From NCBI RefSeq assembly GCF_008312895.1, contig NZ_VSSP01000002.1:62001-126000 (forward strand): a stretch of 64,000 nt of DNA, in the 5' to 3' direction. This DNA comes from Luteimonas suaedae (GTDB taxonomy: Bacteria; Pseudomonadota; Gammaproteobacteria; Xanthomonadales; Xanthomonadaceae). Numbering within the stretch: position 1 is the first letter of the stretch; each line of letters begins with the position of its first letter. Below the pieces are notes generated by a model that did no database searches, was not told the origin of the DNA, and worked only from the letters and a program-made list of their open reading frames with translations. A program made the translations under genes and the position numbers. Positions 54,762 to 64,000 of this stretch are shown here, piece by piece.

Positions 54762-55148
54762 GCCGGGAGTGTAACGCCGGGGGTGTGGAGGCCGCCGCAA
54801 CGGCCCGCCGGCCAGCCCGCACGCGGCTCGCAGCAGGTGTTTCCGCCTGGCGCTGGCGCACCCGCGCCGCGCACGGGCTCGGATCGCGAGATGCGGGAAG
54901 GTCCATCGCGGAAGACGTCCGCGGCGCGGGCGTCGCGACTACCGTCGCGCCCACGAAAAGCCGGTCTGCGTGGTGATCGCGACAGCGACTGTCAGGATCC
55001 AGGCTCTTGTGGGAGCGACGGCAGTCGCGACGCTCCCTCAAGAGCGCCGGATCCGAGTGGCATCGCGGCTACGCATTGCCATGGGGAGATGGCTTCTGTG
55101 GGAGCGGCCCTTCGGCAAGCTCAGCACAGGCGCACCGCGACGCCGCGG
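54762..55148. repeat. Gene-free stretch with GTGGGAGCG-family repeats facing outward
   Basis: A GTCGCGACTACCGTCGCGCC arm at 54932-54954 and a GTGGGAGCGACGGCAGTCGC arm at 55009-55031 form a pair in the order opposite to that at 7923-8052. A third relative, GTGGGAGCGGCCCTTCGGCA, starts near 55099. No gene is visible. Confidence 0.75.
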
Positions 55149-56933
55149 CTAGTCGGCCGCGGTGCGCAACTCCACCTCCGCCTTGCCGTCCGGATTGCGC
55201 GGGTCGCTTCCGCCCTCGAGGGTGTTGTCGCGAAGATTCCAGGCCACCGTCTGCAGATTGCCCCACACGTGGCTGGAGGTGCGGCCGCCGGCCTGCCGCA
55301 TTTCCGCTTCCTCGTCGGGCGCGTCGACCTCGTGCCCCATCGCCCGCAGCGCGCGCACCGTTTCCGCCGAAAGGGCGCCGCCCTCGGCCGAGATCCGATC
55401 CGGCGTCCACTGGTGGTGGAAACGCGGCAAGGCCGCGACCGCCTGCGCATCCAGCCCGGCGTCGTAGCCGAGCATGCCCAGCAGCACCATGGTGATGATG
55501 CGGGTGCCACCGGGGGTGCCGAGCACGGCGACGCGGTCGTCGGACACCATGAAACTCGGGGTCATCGAACTGAGCATGCGCTTGCCGGGCTCGGGCGCGT
55601 TGGCATCGAAACCCATCACCCCGAAGGCGTTGGGGGTGCCGGGCTTGAGCGCGAAGTCGTCCATCTCGTTGTTGAGCAGCACGCCGGTGCCGGGCGCGAC
55701 CAGACCGGAGCCGTACAGCAGATTGACCGTCTGGGTGCCAGCCACGCGGTTGCCGTCGGCGTCGATGATCGAAAAGTGCGTGGTTTCCTCGTCCTCGAGC
55801 GGGGTCGGCTCACCGGAGAGCAGGTCGCTCGGCGTCGCCTTGCGCGGATGGATGGTGGCGCGCAGCCCGGCGGCGTAGTCGCGGCTGGTCAGGGTGCGCA
55901 TCGGGATGTCGGTGAAGTCGGGATCGCCCAGGTAGAAGGTGCGGTCGCGGAACGCCCGGCGCATCGATTCCACGATCAGGTGCGTGCGCTGCGTCGGGTC
56001 GAGCTCGTCCAGGTCCCATCCGGCGAGGATCTGCAGCATCTGCGCCAGCGCCACGCCGCCCGACGACGGCGGCGGCGCGGTGACGATTTCCCAGTCGCGG
56101 TAGCCGAAGCGGATCGGCTCGCGCTCGGCTACGCGGTAGCCGGCGAGCTCGTCCGCGGTCCATTGCCCGCCCTCGGCATTGACGCCTTCGACCAGCAGGC
56201 GCGCGGTCTCGCCGTGGTAGAAGCCGTCGAAGCCCTGCGCCGCCAGCCGCTCGAGGGTGTGCGCCAGGTCCGGCTGGCGAAAGAGATCGCCTTCCTGCAG
56301 TCCCCTGCCCTCCGGCGCGTACACCGCGCGGGTGCCGGGATAGCGGTCCATGACCTCGCGCCTGCGCTCGTAGCCGCGCGCCATACGCCCGTAGACCGGA
56401 AAACCCTCGCGGGCGATGCGGATCGCCGGTGCCAGCGTCGCCCGCAGCGGCAGCTTGCCGTAGCGTTCCGCCAGGTGCACCAGCGCCGCCGGCAGGCCGG
56501 GAATGCCGGCGGCCCAGGGACCGTTGGTGGCACGGTCGCTGTCGAGCTCTCCCGCCTCGTCCAGATAACGCTCCATCGTCGCCGCCGCCGGCGCGGTTTC
56601 GCGCGCATCCACGAACACGTCGCGGCCGCTGTCGGCCTGGTGCAGCAGGAACAGGCCGCCGCCGCCGAGGCCGGAACTGATCGGCTCGACCACCGACAGC
56701 GTCGACGACACCGCCACCGCCGCGTCGAAGGCGTTGCCGCCCTCGCGCATGACCTGCAGTCCGGCCTCGGTCGCCAGCGCGTGCGCCGAGGCGACGGCGA
56801 CGCCCGGCGGTTTCTGCGCTTCGGCACGGCTTCGGTCGGCCCCCTGCGGCGGCGCGGCGACGTCCTGCGACACCGCCAGCGCGGGCGCGAACGCCACGAC
56901 CAGCAGCAGGACGAATTGGGACAGGTGTTTCAT
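55149..56933 (-). CDS. ggt: Gamma-glutamyltransferase (glutathione hydrolase)
   Basis: The preferred start (MKHLSQFVLLLVVAFAPALA) gives 594 residues with a signal peptide. The autoprocessing site is EETTHFS, with nucleophile T384 at the start of the small subunit. Other family motifs: GGNAFDAAVAVSSTLSVVEP, SSGLGGGGLFLLH, NNEMDDFALKPGTPN and SSMTPSFM near the glycine loop LGTPGGTRIITMVLL. It cleaves gamma-glutamyl bonds of glutathione and related peptides in the periplasm. It lies last in a minus-strand group with a ferredoxin, a lipoprotein gene, coaD and rsmD. Confidence 0.95.
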   Translation of the reverse strand: MKHLSQFVLLLVVAFAPALAVSQDVAAPPQGADRSRAEAQKPPGVAVASAHALATEAGLQVMREGGNAFDAAVAVSSTLSVVEPISSGLGGGGLFLLHQADSGRDVFVDARETAPAAATMERYLDEAGELDSDRATNGPWAAGIPGLPAALVHLAERYGKLPLRATLAPAIRIAREGFPVYGRMARGYERRREVMDRYPGTRAVYAPEGRGLQEGDLFRQPDLAHTLERLAAQGFDGFYHGETARLLVEGVNAEGGQWTADELAGYRVAEREPIRFGYRDWEIVTAPPPSSGGVALAQMLQILAGWDLDELDPTQRTHLIVESMRRAFRDRTFYLGDPDFTDIPMRTLTSRDYAAGLRATIHPRKATPSDLLSGEPTPLEDEETTHFSIIDADGNRVAGTQTVNLLYGSGLVAPGTGVLLNNEMDDFALKPGTPNAFGVMGFDANAPEPGKRMLSSMTPSFMVSDDRVAVLGTPGGTRIITMVLLGMLGYDAGLDAQAVAALPRFHHQWTPDRISAEGGALSAETVRALRAMGHEVDAPDEEAEMRQAGGRTSSHVWGNLQTVAWNLRDNTLEGGSDPRNPDGKAEVELRTAAD

Positions 56934-56999
56934 GCGGTCTCCTGCGGCGTGCTCGCGCCGTGGCTTCGGTCGGATCGTCAACGCCATCCCTGGCGGAAT

Positions 57000-57275
57000 C
57001 TAGGCGGTTCCCGGATCGCCCGGTCCGCCGCCCTGTTGCAGCCGGCGCAATTTCGCCAGCAGTTGTGGCTCGGATTCGGGGAACTCCGGATCCGGGTCGA
57101 TGCACTCGACCGGACACACCGCCACGCACTGCGGCTCGTCGTAATGACCCACGCATTCGGTGCACCGCGCCGGGTCGATGACATAGATCGTCTCCCCCTG
57201 CGCGATCGCCTGGTTCGGGCAGGCCGGCTCGCAGACGTCACAGTTGACGCAAAGGTCGTTGATCTTCAGCGACAT
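57000..57275 (-). CDS. YfhL-type 2[4Fe-4S] ferredoxin
   Basis: The 91-residue protein starts MSLKINDLCVNCDVCEPACP. The first cluster motif is C9-x2-C12-x2-C15-x3-C19-P; the second is C38-x2-C41-x8-C50-x3-C54-P. The eight-residue insert in the second motif and the C-terminal helix mark the Alvin/YfhL type. It is an electron carrier in the cytoplasm. The gene is in its usual neighbourhood with coaD and rsmD, although a lipoprotein gene sits between. Confidence 0.94.
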   Translation of the reverse strand: MSLKINDLCVNCDVCEPACPNQAIAQGETIYVIDPARCTECVGHYDEPQCVAVCPVECIDPDPEFPESEPQLLAKLRRLQQGGGPGDPGTA

Positions 57276-57398
57276 GGATTCGGGACGACGCCATGGGAGG
57301 GGTTCGAGCTGTCGGACGGGACATCGGGCTCGCGCTCGCCCCGGCACCGGAAGGCCTTGCTCGGCACCCGTCACCTGCCGGCGCCGGGAAACGGGCGC

Positions 57399-57420
57399 GG
57401 CCCCGGGGTGAACCGGGGCC
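57399..57420 (-). terminator. Possible hairpin after the lipoprotein gene
   Basis: An 8-bp GGCCCCGG/CCGGGGCC stem with a six-base loop lies 25 bp beyond the lipoprotein stop codon. No T-run follows on the minus strand, so rho-independent action is doubtful; it may only stabilise the transcript end. Confidence 0.35.
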
Positions 57421-57444
57421 GGCCGGACTGCGGGCAAGTGCAGC

Positions 57445-57930
57445 CTACTTCTCGACGAAGACGTATTCGACACCGGCCGGCGTGACGGCCTGTTCCACGC
57501 GTGCGCTGTCGGCGGCATCGCCGATGAACAACACGCGTACGCCGTTCATGCTCTTGGCCGGCACGCCCTCGAACGCGCTGACCACCATGTCGGCGACGCG
57601 GTTGGAGTCGGGGCCGGCGTAGGCCAGCATGTTGCCGCGGACGATGCCGCGCGCCACGTCCGTCCTCGCCTTCTCCTCGAGCCGCTCGTACAGCCCCTCG
57701 AAATCCTCGACGCTGTCGTCCGGCACCAGGTAGATGTAGGGCTGGTTCTGGATGCCCTCCATGTGCCGCGGCACCAGGTCGGACAGGTAGGCGCGCCACT
57801 GCGTGCTGTCGCCGCCGGTCGGCGCGGTCATCGGCGCCTTCTCGACCTGTTGCGTCTGTTCATCGTTCTGGCAGGCCGCGAGCGGCAGCACAAGGCAGGC
57901 CGTCAGCAGCAGGCGGTGAATGGTGTTCAT
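57445..57930 (-). CDS. Hypothetical lipoprotein between coaD and the ferredoxin
   Basis: I do not recognise this family. From MNTIHRLLLTACLVLPLAAC the protein is 161 residues with the lipobox LAAC (Cys20). The mature part is acidic and soluble. Recognisable pieces include DSTQWRAYLSDLVPRHMEG, QPYIYLVPDDSVEDFEGLYE and VRVLFIGDAADSARVEQAVT. The last, a beta strand plus glycine, could suggest an alpha/beta domain. It lies 39 bp after coaD on the same strand, probably in one transcript. An upstream ATG at 57963 would add 11 residues but spoil the signal. Confidence 0.78.
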   Translation of the reverse strand: MNTIHRLLLTACLVLPLAACQNDEQTQQVEKAPMTAPTGGDSTQWRAYLSDLVPRHMEGIQNQPYIYLVPDDSVEDFEGLYERLEEKARTDVARGIVRGNMLAYAGPDSNRVADMVVSAFEGVPAKSMNGVRVLFIGDAADSARVEQAVTPAGVEYVFVEK

Positions 57931-57969
57931 GGTGTTCCTCCCCGTTTTTCGTATGGTCGTCATGTTGTC

Positions 57970-58518
<549 letters not shown>

Positions 58519-58524
58519 TCAGCG

Positions 58525-59094
58525 TCACACCACGGTCCGATCCGCGGTTCGGCGATACAGGGCGTGACGCACTTCACGGCTGCGGCCCTCCCGATGCGGC
58601 GACCAGCCCGGGCCGGGCTCGATGCCGGCCTCGGCCGGCGACTCCACGTACAGCCATGCGGCCTCGGCGAGCCATGGCGGCAAGGCGGCGAACACCGGCT
58701 GCCACAGGGCCGCGCCGAACGGCGGATCGAGGAACACCAGGTCGAAGCGGCCGTGCAACGGCGCCCGCAGGACCGCCGGCGCGTCGGCCCGCACCACGCG
58801 CGCCGGCGCGCCCAGTCGCTGCACGCTGGCCTCCAGCGCCTGCGCCAGGCGCGGATCGCGTTCGACCAACAGGGCCTCGGCCGCGCCGCGTGACAGCGCC
58901 TCGAGCCCCAGCGCACCGCTGCCGGCGAACAGGTCCAGCACGCGCGCACCGGGCAAGGCCGGCTGCAACCAGTTGAACAGGGTTTCGCGTGCGCGATCCG
59001 ACGTCGGGCGCAAACCATCGGCGTCGGCGACCGGCAAGCGGGTGTTGCGCCACTTGCCGCCGATGATCCTGACCTGTCCCGGAGCGCGTTTCAT
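58525..59094 (-). CDS. rsmD: 16S rRNA (guanine-966-N2)-methyltransferase RsmD
   Basis: From MKRAPGQVRIIGGKWRNTRL the protein is 189 residues. It has RPTSDRARETLFNWL, the S-adenosylmethionine motif LDLFAGSGALGLEALSRGA and the catalytic FLDPPFG. It methylates G966 of 16S rRNA during small-subunit assembly. The frame is open far upstream, but that part is antisense to the reductase gene. It is divergent from the Ldh2-family gene with 121 bp between starts. Confidence 0.95.
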   Translation of the reverse strand: MKRAPGQVRIIGGKWRNTRLPVADADGLRPTSDRARETLFNWLQPALPGARVLDLFAGSGALGLEALSRGAAEALLVERDPRLAQALEASVQRLGAPARVVRADAPAVLRAPLHGRFDLVFLDPPFGAALWQPVFAALPPWLAEAAWLYVESPAEAGIEPGPGWSPHREGRSREVRHALYRRTADRTVV

Positions 59095-59215
59095 GCGTGC
59101 ATTGTGCGACGTGCGGCGGCGAATTCCATCAATCCGGCACAAACGCCGCGGCAACCGCCAGCCGCGATCCCGGATGCGTATAGTCCCGTGCTGGCTTCGA
59201 TGTGGTGCATCCCGG

Positions 59216-60238
59216 ATGGATACGACGCAGACGGTTTCGCTGTCCCTGGAGGAGTCGGCAGGGCTGGTCTCCAGCAGCCTCCGCCACGCCGGTTTCAGCG
59301 AAGGCCATGTCCGCACGCTCACGGACACCATGGTCGCCGGCGAACGCGACGGCTGCGCCGCGCATGGGCTGTACCGCACCCTGGTCTGCGTGCATTCCCT
59401 GCGCAGCGGCAAGGTGGTCGGCGATGCCGAGCCGGTCGTGCACGACCAGGCGCCCGGCATCGTGCGCGTCGACGCGCGCGGCGGATTTTCCCCGCTGGCC
59501 TTCGACGCCGGCCTGCCGCACCTGCTCGACAAGGCCCGGACCGGCGGCCTGGCCGCGATGGCGATCAACCGTTGCGTGCACTTCTCCGCGCTATGGCCGG
59601 AAATCGAGCGCCTGACCGATGCCGGCCTGGTGGCGCTGGCGTGCAACCCCAGCCACGCCTGGGTCGCACCCGCGGGCGGTCGCGTGCCGCTACTGGGCAC
59701 CAATCCGTTCGCATTCGGCTGGCCGCGGACCGATGGCCAGCCCTATGTCTTCGACTTCGCCACCAGTGCGGTGGCGCGCGGCGAGATCGAGCTGCGCCGG
59801 CGCGCCGGCCAGCCGCTTCCCGAAGGCGTCGGCATCGATGCCGATGGCCAGCCGACGACCGATCCGCAGGCAGTGGTCGAAGGCGGCGCGATGCTGACCT
59901 TCGGCGAGCACAAGGGTTCGGCGCTGTCGACCATGATCGAACTGATCGCAGGCCCGCTGATCGGCGACCTCACCAGCCTGGAATCGCTGCAGCACGATGC
60001 CGGCGCGGGCGCGTCCCCTTATCACGGCGAACTCGTGCTCGCGCTCGATCCGCGGCGTTTCCTCGGTGCCGACGCCGCCGCCCACCAGGCGCGCGCGGAG
60101 GCCTTCCTCGCGGCCTTCGCCGGCAGCGGCGCCCGGCTGCCCTCGCAGCGGCGCTACCAGGCCCGCCAGCGAAGCCTCGCGGAAGGCGTGCACATTCCGG
60201 CGAACCTGCATGCCGAGCTGCTCGCGCTGCTGGACTGA
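59216..60238 (+). CDS. Ldh2/DpkA family NAD(P)H-dependent reductase
   Basis: Starting MDTTQTVSLSLEESAGLVSS, the 340-residue protein fits the malate/L-lactate dehydrogenase (Ldh2) fold. Motifs include ERDGCAAHGLYRT, INRCVHFSALW with the catalytic histidine, LLGTNPFAFGWPR, FDFATSAVARGEIE and EHKGSALSTMIELIAGPLIG. Close relatives reduce delta1-piperideine-2-carboxylate or pyrroline-2-carboxylate in lysine or proline-related metabolism, the best guess here. The family alone does not fix the substrate. It stands alone, divergent from rsmD. Confidence 0.85.
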   Translation: MDTTQTVSLSLEESAGLVSSSLRHAGFSEGHVRTLTDTMVAGERDGCAAHGLYRTLVCVHSLRSGKVVGDAEPVVHDQAPGIVRVDARGGFSPLAFDAGLPHLLDKARTGGLAAMAINRCVHFSALWPEIERLTDAGLVALACNPSHAWVAPAGGRVPLLGTNPFAFGWPRTDGQPYVFDFATSAVARGEIELRRRAGQPLPEGVGIDADGQPTTDPQAVVEGGAMLTFGEHKGSALSTMIELIAGPLIGDLTSLESLQHDAGAGASPYHGELVLALDPRRFLGADAAAHQARAEAFLAAFAGSGARLPSQRRYQARQRSLAEGVHIPANLHAELLALLD

Positions 60239-60366
60239 CGTTCCGGCGCATCCGTGCGGGCACGGCTCCCGTAGAGCCGAGCCTGCCCGGGCTTGCCGGC
60301 CGACGACGGCGGAGCAAGCGCCGCCCTACTGGAAGACGCGGGGGCATCGATGCGGGCTCGTCCGGA

Positions 60367-62760
60367 TCAGGCTTCCAGCAGCCAGCTCCCGAACACCGGG
60401 CCAGCGGAATAACCGGCGTCGGGCTCGATGCGGACCCGCCAGCCATCGGCTGGCGGCGCCCGCAACACATCCGGCAGCGGATATTCGACGTCGACGAACT
60501 CATCGCCGCGTCCGCCGTCGAGCACCTCGTGCGCGATCGGCGTGCCGTTGACCGAGATCGTGAACCGGCGCCGGTGTTCCTCGCCCCAGTAGCGCATCCG
60601 CAGGAGGCGGGCGGCACGCTCGCCGCGCAACGTGAATTCGAACGCACCCCCTGTGCGGGCATCGCGTCCGGACTGGCGCCGATAGCTGACCGCGTAGGAG
60701 TCCCCCATGGACGCGAACGCATGCGCGTGCTCGCTGGCTTCGTCCCCCGGCACCATGTGGTCCAGGCTGCGTCGGTCGAGTGCCTCGGCCTGCTTGCGCC
60801 GCGCCGCCTGCGCCGCCTCCCAGGCACGCCGGGCCTCGACATCGAAATGCCGGAAATAGACCGCATACCTGCGCTCGTGCAGCGCATGGAACGGCGCGAA
60901 CGCCAGTCCCCGGGGATGCGAAGGCAAGTCGACCGACAACCGGCCGCCCTCGCCCGCCGGGCCGAAGCTGCGCTCCACCCCGACCGGTAGCCAGGGATCG
61001 ACGCCATCCCAAGGCTGATCGGCCGGGCCGAGATCGGCCGCGAGCACGCAGGGTCCGCGGCGCAGCGAGACCAGCGTCGGATCATCGCCACAGGGTTCGA
61101 CCAGAACCGGCAGGGTGAACTCGATGTCAATCCGGTCGCCGTCCCGCCACTCGCGCTCGAGCGATGCATAGCCGTTTCGCCTGCGGGCGCCCGCATCACG
61201 GCCGTTGACGACGATCCGCGCCTGGCCTGCCCATGACGGGATGCGCAGCCGCACGCTGCGCAATGCGCCGGGCCTGGCCGAGACGACCTCCAGCGCGACC
61301 TGTCCGGCATCGGGCAGGGTCGAGCTCATCCGTAGCGACAGCCCCCTTTCCGGGTCCTCGAGCGTGGACGGAATGTACAGGTCGACCGTCAGGTCGCGGC
61401 CATCGAAACCGTAGATCGCATCGGAAAACTGCGCATGGCTCTCCATGCCGGTGCCGACGCAGCACCAGAACTCGCCCTCGGGCTCGGAATAGGTGCGCGC
61501 CTCGCCACTCAGCATCGGCGTCATGTAGCTATAGCGCCCGCCGTCGGGATGCTGCTGCGACAGGATGTGGTTGTAGAGCGCGCGCTCGTGGAACTCGACG
61601 TGGCGCACATCGCCGGACCAGCGGTGCAGATAGCGGCCGAGCCGCAGCATGTTCACCGTGTTGCAGTGCTCGCAGGTCTGCTCGGTGACGTACTTCGAAA
61701 TGGTGTCGGGCGCCTGGAAATATTCGCGGTCGGAATTGCCGCCGATGGCGTAGCTGTGATGACCGGCCACCCGCTGCCAGAAGAACAGCGCCGCCGCCGC
61801 GTCGCCGCGGTCGCCGTCGAGTTCGAATCCGCGCGCCGCGCCCAGCAGCTTGGGGATCTGGGTATTGGCGTGCAGGCGGTTGAGCCGGTCGTGCCCGGCT
61901 GCCAGCGGATCGAGCACCACGTCGTGGCGGAAACGCCGCGCCAGTGCCAGCCAGCGCGCGTCGCCGGTCCGGGCCGACAGTTCGGCCAGGCTCTCGGGCA
62001 TGCCGCCGAATTCGCAGTCGAGCACCTGCTGCATCTGTGCATGGCCCAGCGGTGCCAGCTTGCGCTCGACGTAGCCGGCCAGCCCGACCGCGACTTCCAG
62101 CGCGTCCTGGTTGCTGCAGCAGCGGTGCGCGTCGAGCAGGCCGGCGAACAGTTTGTGCCAGGTGTAGAAGGGCGCCCAGCTGCCGTTGAGCCGGAAAGGC
62201 AGCGCGCGGATGTCGCCGCGCGTGACCTCGTCGAACACCACCCGGCCGCCTTCGATGGTGCCGTCCTCGCGTTTGCGGGTAAAGCCGGCCACGTAGCCGT
62301 CGCCGCCGGCCTGCTGGCAGCGCTTGAGTTCGGCAACGATCGCATCGGCGCGCGCTCTGCACGTCGCATCGCCGTCGCCTTCGTGCATCAGTGCCAGCGC
62401 GCTCAGGTAGTGCCCGAGGGTGTGCCCGGCGATGGTGTCGCTTTCCCAGCCGCCGTAGACCTTGCCCTGCGGCGGCAACCCGGCCTGGACATGGAAGTTG
62501 TGCAGCAAGCGGCCCGCATCGAGCCGCATCAGATAGCCACGGGTCGCAGCGACCGTGTCGGCGAATACCGACGGCAGCAGGCGCACGCTGCCCGGGGCGG
62601 GCCTCGCGATCCGTCCGGGCGCGAACGCCAGCACCTGTCGCGGGAAGCCCATCCATCCCGCCGCGATGGCCGCCGCACTCCAGGCCAGCAGGCGCCTGCG
62701 CCCGGCATCGATGTCCATCGCCTTCATCCGCGTGTCTTTCCGCTTGCCTCGCCCCACCAT
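60367..62760 (-). CDS. GH127-type beta-L-arabinofuranosidase-like glycosidase (DUF1680)
   Basis: The chosen ATG (MVGRGKRKDTRMKAMDIDAG) has a GGTGAGG ribosome-binding site overlapping the stop of the upstream gene and gives 797 residues. ATG 62727 is a shorter alternative. A twin-arginine-like signal (GRRRLLAWSAAAIAAGWMGF) suggests Tat export. The catalytic (alpha/alpha)6 barrel has KVYGGWESDTIAGHTLGHYL and ETC-like EQTCEHCNTVNML. The double cysteine of the GH127 zinc/nucleophile site is C433-C434 in FWCCVGTGMESH. Beta domains follow. The family removes beta-L-arabinofuranose from plant glycans. It is coupled to an amidohydrolase gene. Confidence 0.85.
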   Translation of the reverse strand: MVGRGKRKDTRMKAMDIDAGRRRLLAWSAAAIAAGWMGFPRQVLAFAPGRIARPAPGSVRLLPSVFADTVAATRGYLMRLDAGRLLHNFHVQAGLPPQGKVYGGWESDTIAGHTLGHYLSALALMHEGDGDATCRARADAIVAELKRCQQAGGDGYVAGFTRKREDGTIEGGRVVFDEVTRGDIRALPFRLNGSWAPFYTWHKLFAGLLDAHRCCSNQDALEVAVGLAGYVERKLAPLGHAQMQQVLDCEFGGMPESLAELSARTGDARWLALARRFRHDVVLDPLAAGHDRLNRLHANTQIPKLLGAARGFELDGDRGDAAAALFFWQRVAGHHSYAIGGNSDREYFQAPDTISKYVTEQTCEHCNTVNMLRLGRYLHRWSGDVRHVEFHERALYNHILSQQHPDGGRYSYMTPMLSGEARTYSEPEGEFWCCVGTGMESHAQFSDAIYGFDGRDLTVDLYIPSTLEDPERGLSLRMSSTLPDAGQVALEVVSARPGALRSVRLRIPSWAGQARIVVNGRDAGARRRNGYASLEREWRDGDRIDIEFTLPVLVEPCGDDPTLVSLRRGPCVLAADLGPADQPWDGVDPWLPVGVERSFGPAGEGGRLSVDLPSHPRGLAFAPFHALHERRYAVYFRHFDVEARRAWEAAQAARRKQAEALDRRSLDHMVPGDEASEHAHAFASMGDSYAVSYRRQSGRDARTGGAFEFTLRGERAARLLRMRYWGEEHRRRFTISVNGTPIAHEVLDGGRGDEFVDVEYPLPDVLRAPPADGWRVRIEPDAGYSAGPVFGSWLLEA

Positions 62761-62767
62761 CGCCGCC

Positions 62768-64000
62768 TCACCGCTGCGCATCGACCACCGGCATCGGCCC
62801 GTCGGGCAGGCCGCGCGCGGCCTTGGCTTCGCGCACCATCCGGCGCACGTCGGCCCGCAGCGCCGCCGCGTCGTAGACGATGCCGTCCTTGATCGTATAG
62901 TCGATCCCGCCGACCTGCTCGACCCGGCCGGTCGCGTCGTCCAGCCGGATCGTACCGGTGCCCAGCAACAGCTTCAGGTTCGCCAGCGGATTGCCGCGTA
63001 CCAGCACCAGGTCGGCCTTGCGCCCGACCCGCACCGTGCCCACCTCGTCCGCGCGCCCGATGATCTTCGCGCCCATGCCGGTCGCGGCATGGATCACTTC
63101 CAGCGAGCTGAACCCGGCCTCGCGCAGCAGTTCCATCTCCTGCACGTAGCCGAAGCCGTACAGGTTGTAGATGTAGCCGCAATCGCTGCCGATCCCGACC
63201 AGCCCACCGCGGTTCTTGTATTCGTCGACGAAACGCATCCACAGGCGGTAGTTCTGCCGCCAGTCCATCTCTCGTTCGGTGGTCCAGTCGAACCAGTACG
63301 AGCCGTGATGGTGGCGGCTTGGGCGGTAGAAATCCCACAGTGCCGGCAGGGTGTACTCGGCATGCCAGGTCGCATTGGTCATCCGCATCAGATCGCGGCT
63401 GGCCAGATATGCGGTGAAGGTCGGGCTCAGGCCGAAGCCGCGCTCGAGCAGGGTGTCCATCACCTCGTTCCAGCGTTCCGATCCGGGCTCGGCGGCCTGC
63501 TGCCACAAGCGGCCGGCCTCGGCGAAGCGCATCTGCTCGTCGGTGTTGTTGAAACCGGCCGGCCAACGCTGCAGGCGGCGGTCGGTGAACATCGCCTCTG
63601 GCAGGCCGTACCAGTGCTCCATCGAGTCCAGGCCGCGGGCCGAAGTCTGCAGCACGTTGGCATAGGCCACGAGCTGCTGCGCATGGTGCATCGTGGTGCG
63701 CATGTCCAGCAGCTCGGTCTCGTCGAGCGCCGCATATAGCACGTCCTCGGGGATCGAACCGATGAACTTGATGCCGTCGGCGCCGCGCCGGCGGGCCTGC
63801 CGGACCGCGTCGCGCGCGGCCGCCGGGTCATGGATATCTGGCTGGATCGCATTGAAGAACGGATAGACGTCGATCCGCGGCGCGACGATCTCGTTGCGCT
63901 CGCTGCGGCGCTTGACATCGACCAGCCATTCGATCGGCCGCTCGTTGCCGAGTTCGCGGACACTGGTCACCCCGTGCGCCAGCCACAGCTTGAGCACGTA
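62768..64000 (-). CDS. Amidohydrolase family protein, N-terminus outside the window
   Basis: At least 410 codons are present; the frame continues past the right edge, so the first metal-binding HxH motif and any signal peptide are not seen. Visible features: HGVTSVRELGNERP, the probable carboxylated lysine in DGIKFIGS, histidines in TMHHAQQ and GLDSMEHWY, and the aspartate in GIGSDCGY. The C-terminal TVRVGRKADLVLVRGNP follows the usual amidohydrolase pattern. Imidazolonepropionase- or prolidase-like enzymes are the nearest types; substrate unknown. The ribosome-binding site of the next gene overlaps its stop codon, so they form an operon. Confidence 0.85.
   Translation of the reverse strand, partial: YVLKLWLAHGVTSVRELGNERPIEWLVDVKRRSERNEIVAPRIDVYPFFNAIQPDIHDPAAARDAVRQARRRGADGIKFIGSIPEDVLYAALDETELLDMRTTMHHAQQLVAYANVLQTSARGLDSMEHWYGLPEAMFTDRRLQRWPAGFNNTDEQMRFAEAGRLWQQAAEPGSERWNEVMDTLLERGFGLSPTFTAYLASRDLMRMTNATWHAEYTLPALWDFYRPSRHHHGSYWFDWTTEREMDWRQNYRLWMRFVDEYKNRGGLVGIGSDCGYIYNLYGFGYVQEMELLREAGFSSLEVIHAATGMGAKIIGRADEVGTVRVGRKADLVLVRGNPLANLKLLLGTGTIRLDDATGRVEQVGGIDYTIKDGIVYDAAALRADVRRMVREAKAARGLPDGPMPVVDAQR

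Noticed and set aside
53451..57485. A 1344-codon open frame on the plus strand
   Set aside because: It runs antisense through the TMEM43-like, MBL, ggt and ferredoxin genes, has arginine/alanine-rich composition without domains, and is a GC-rich third-position artefact.

Overview
The window is GC-rich chromosomal DNA with dense coding on both strands. Gene content and repeats point to a gammaproteobacterium of the Xanthomonadaceae (Lysobacter/Luteimonas-like). That placement is inference. It rests on the queA/tgt/yajC/secD/secF set, DUF885 and M13 peptidases, a TonB receptor and GTAG-headed REP hairpins like those of Stenotrophomonas. I see no rRNA, tRNA, CRISPR array, insertion sequence or prophage.

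Layout. 1-6200: a Ser/Thr kinase with a sulfatase-modifying-factor-like tail, a DUF502 membrane protein coupled to a queuosine-precursor transporter, and a DUF885 lipoprotein. 6200-15150: RNA helicase RhlE, a LytS/LytR-type two-component pair, a PD40 lipoprotein, a LysM-FecR protein beside a CHASE2-GGDEF protein, and a DoxX protein. 15400-24730: a SulP transporter with a tandem universal stress protein, a DksA-like zinc finger, two M13 metallopeptidase genes (the second lacks key catalytic residues), a rhomboid protease and an alkyltransferase-like protein. 24800-33950: DUF47 and PiT phosphate transport with a candidate Pho box, a CorC-type protein, an ExoD protein, a periplasmic binding protein coupled to a GGDEF-EAL protein, trmJ and suhB.

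34070-44170 holds secF, secD, yajC, tgt and queA on the minus strand. tgt and queA are separated by a three-gene ferric-iron ABC transporter with a candidate Fur box, and an inverted REP pair sits at each junction. 44790-52990: an Lrp-type regulator divergent from a class III aminotransferase, then a phosphorus-scavenging group (metallophosphatase and beta-propeller phytase, divergent from a TonB receptor), then upp. 53150-64000: a TMEM43-like protein with an MBL hydrolase, ggt, a ferredoxin, a lipoprotein, coaD and rsmD on the minus strand, an Ldh2-family reductase, a GH127-type glycosidase and an amidohydrolase cut by the right edge.

How it fits together. Three themes recur: phosphate supply (PiT/DUF47, phytase/phosphatase/TonB receptor), queuosine (transporter, tgt, queA) and cyclic-di-GMP signalling through two unrelated sensors. 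The intergenic DNA carries at least four families of palindromic repeats: REP pairs whose GTAG end can supply stop codons, a GTGGGAGCG family, GTCATCCCGG palindromes, and heptamer arrays that fold on themselves directly after stop codons. The most unusual coding feature is the degenerate M13 peptidase next to an intact one.
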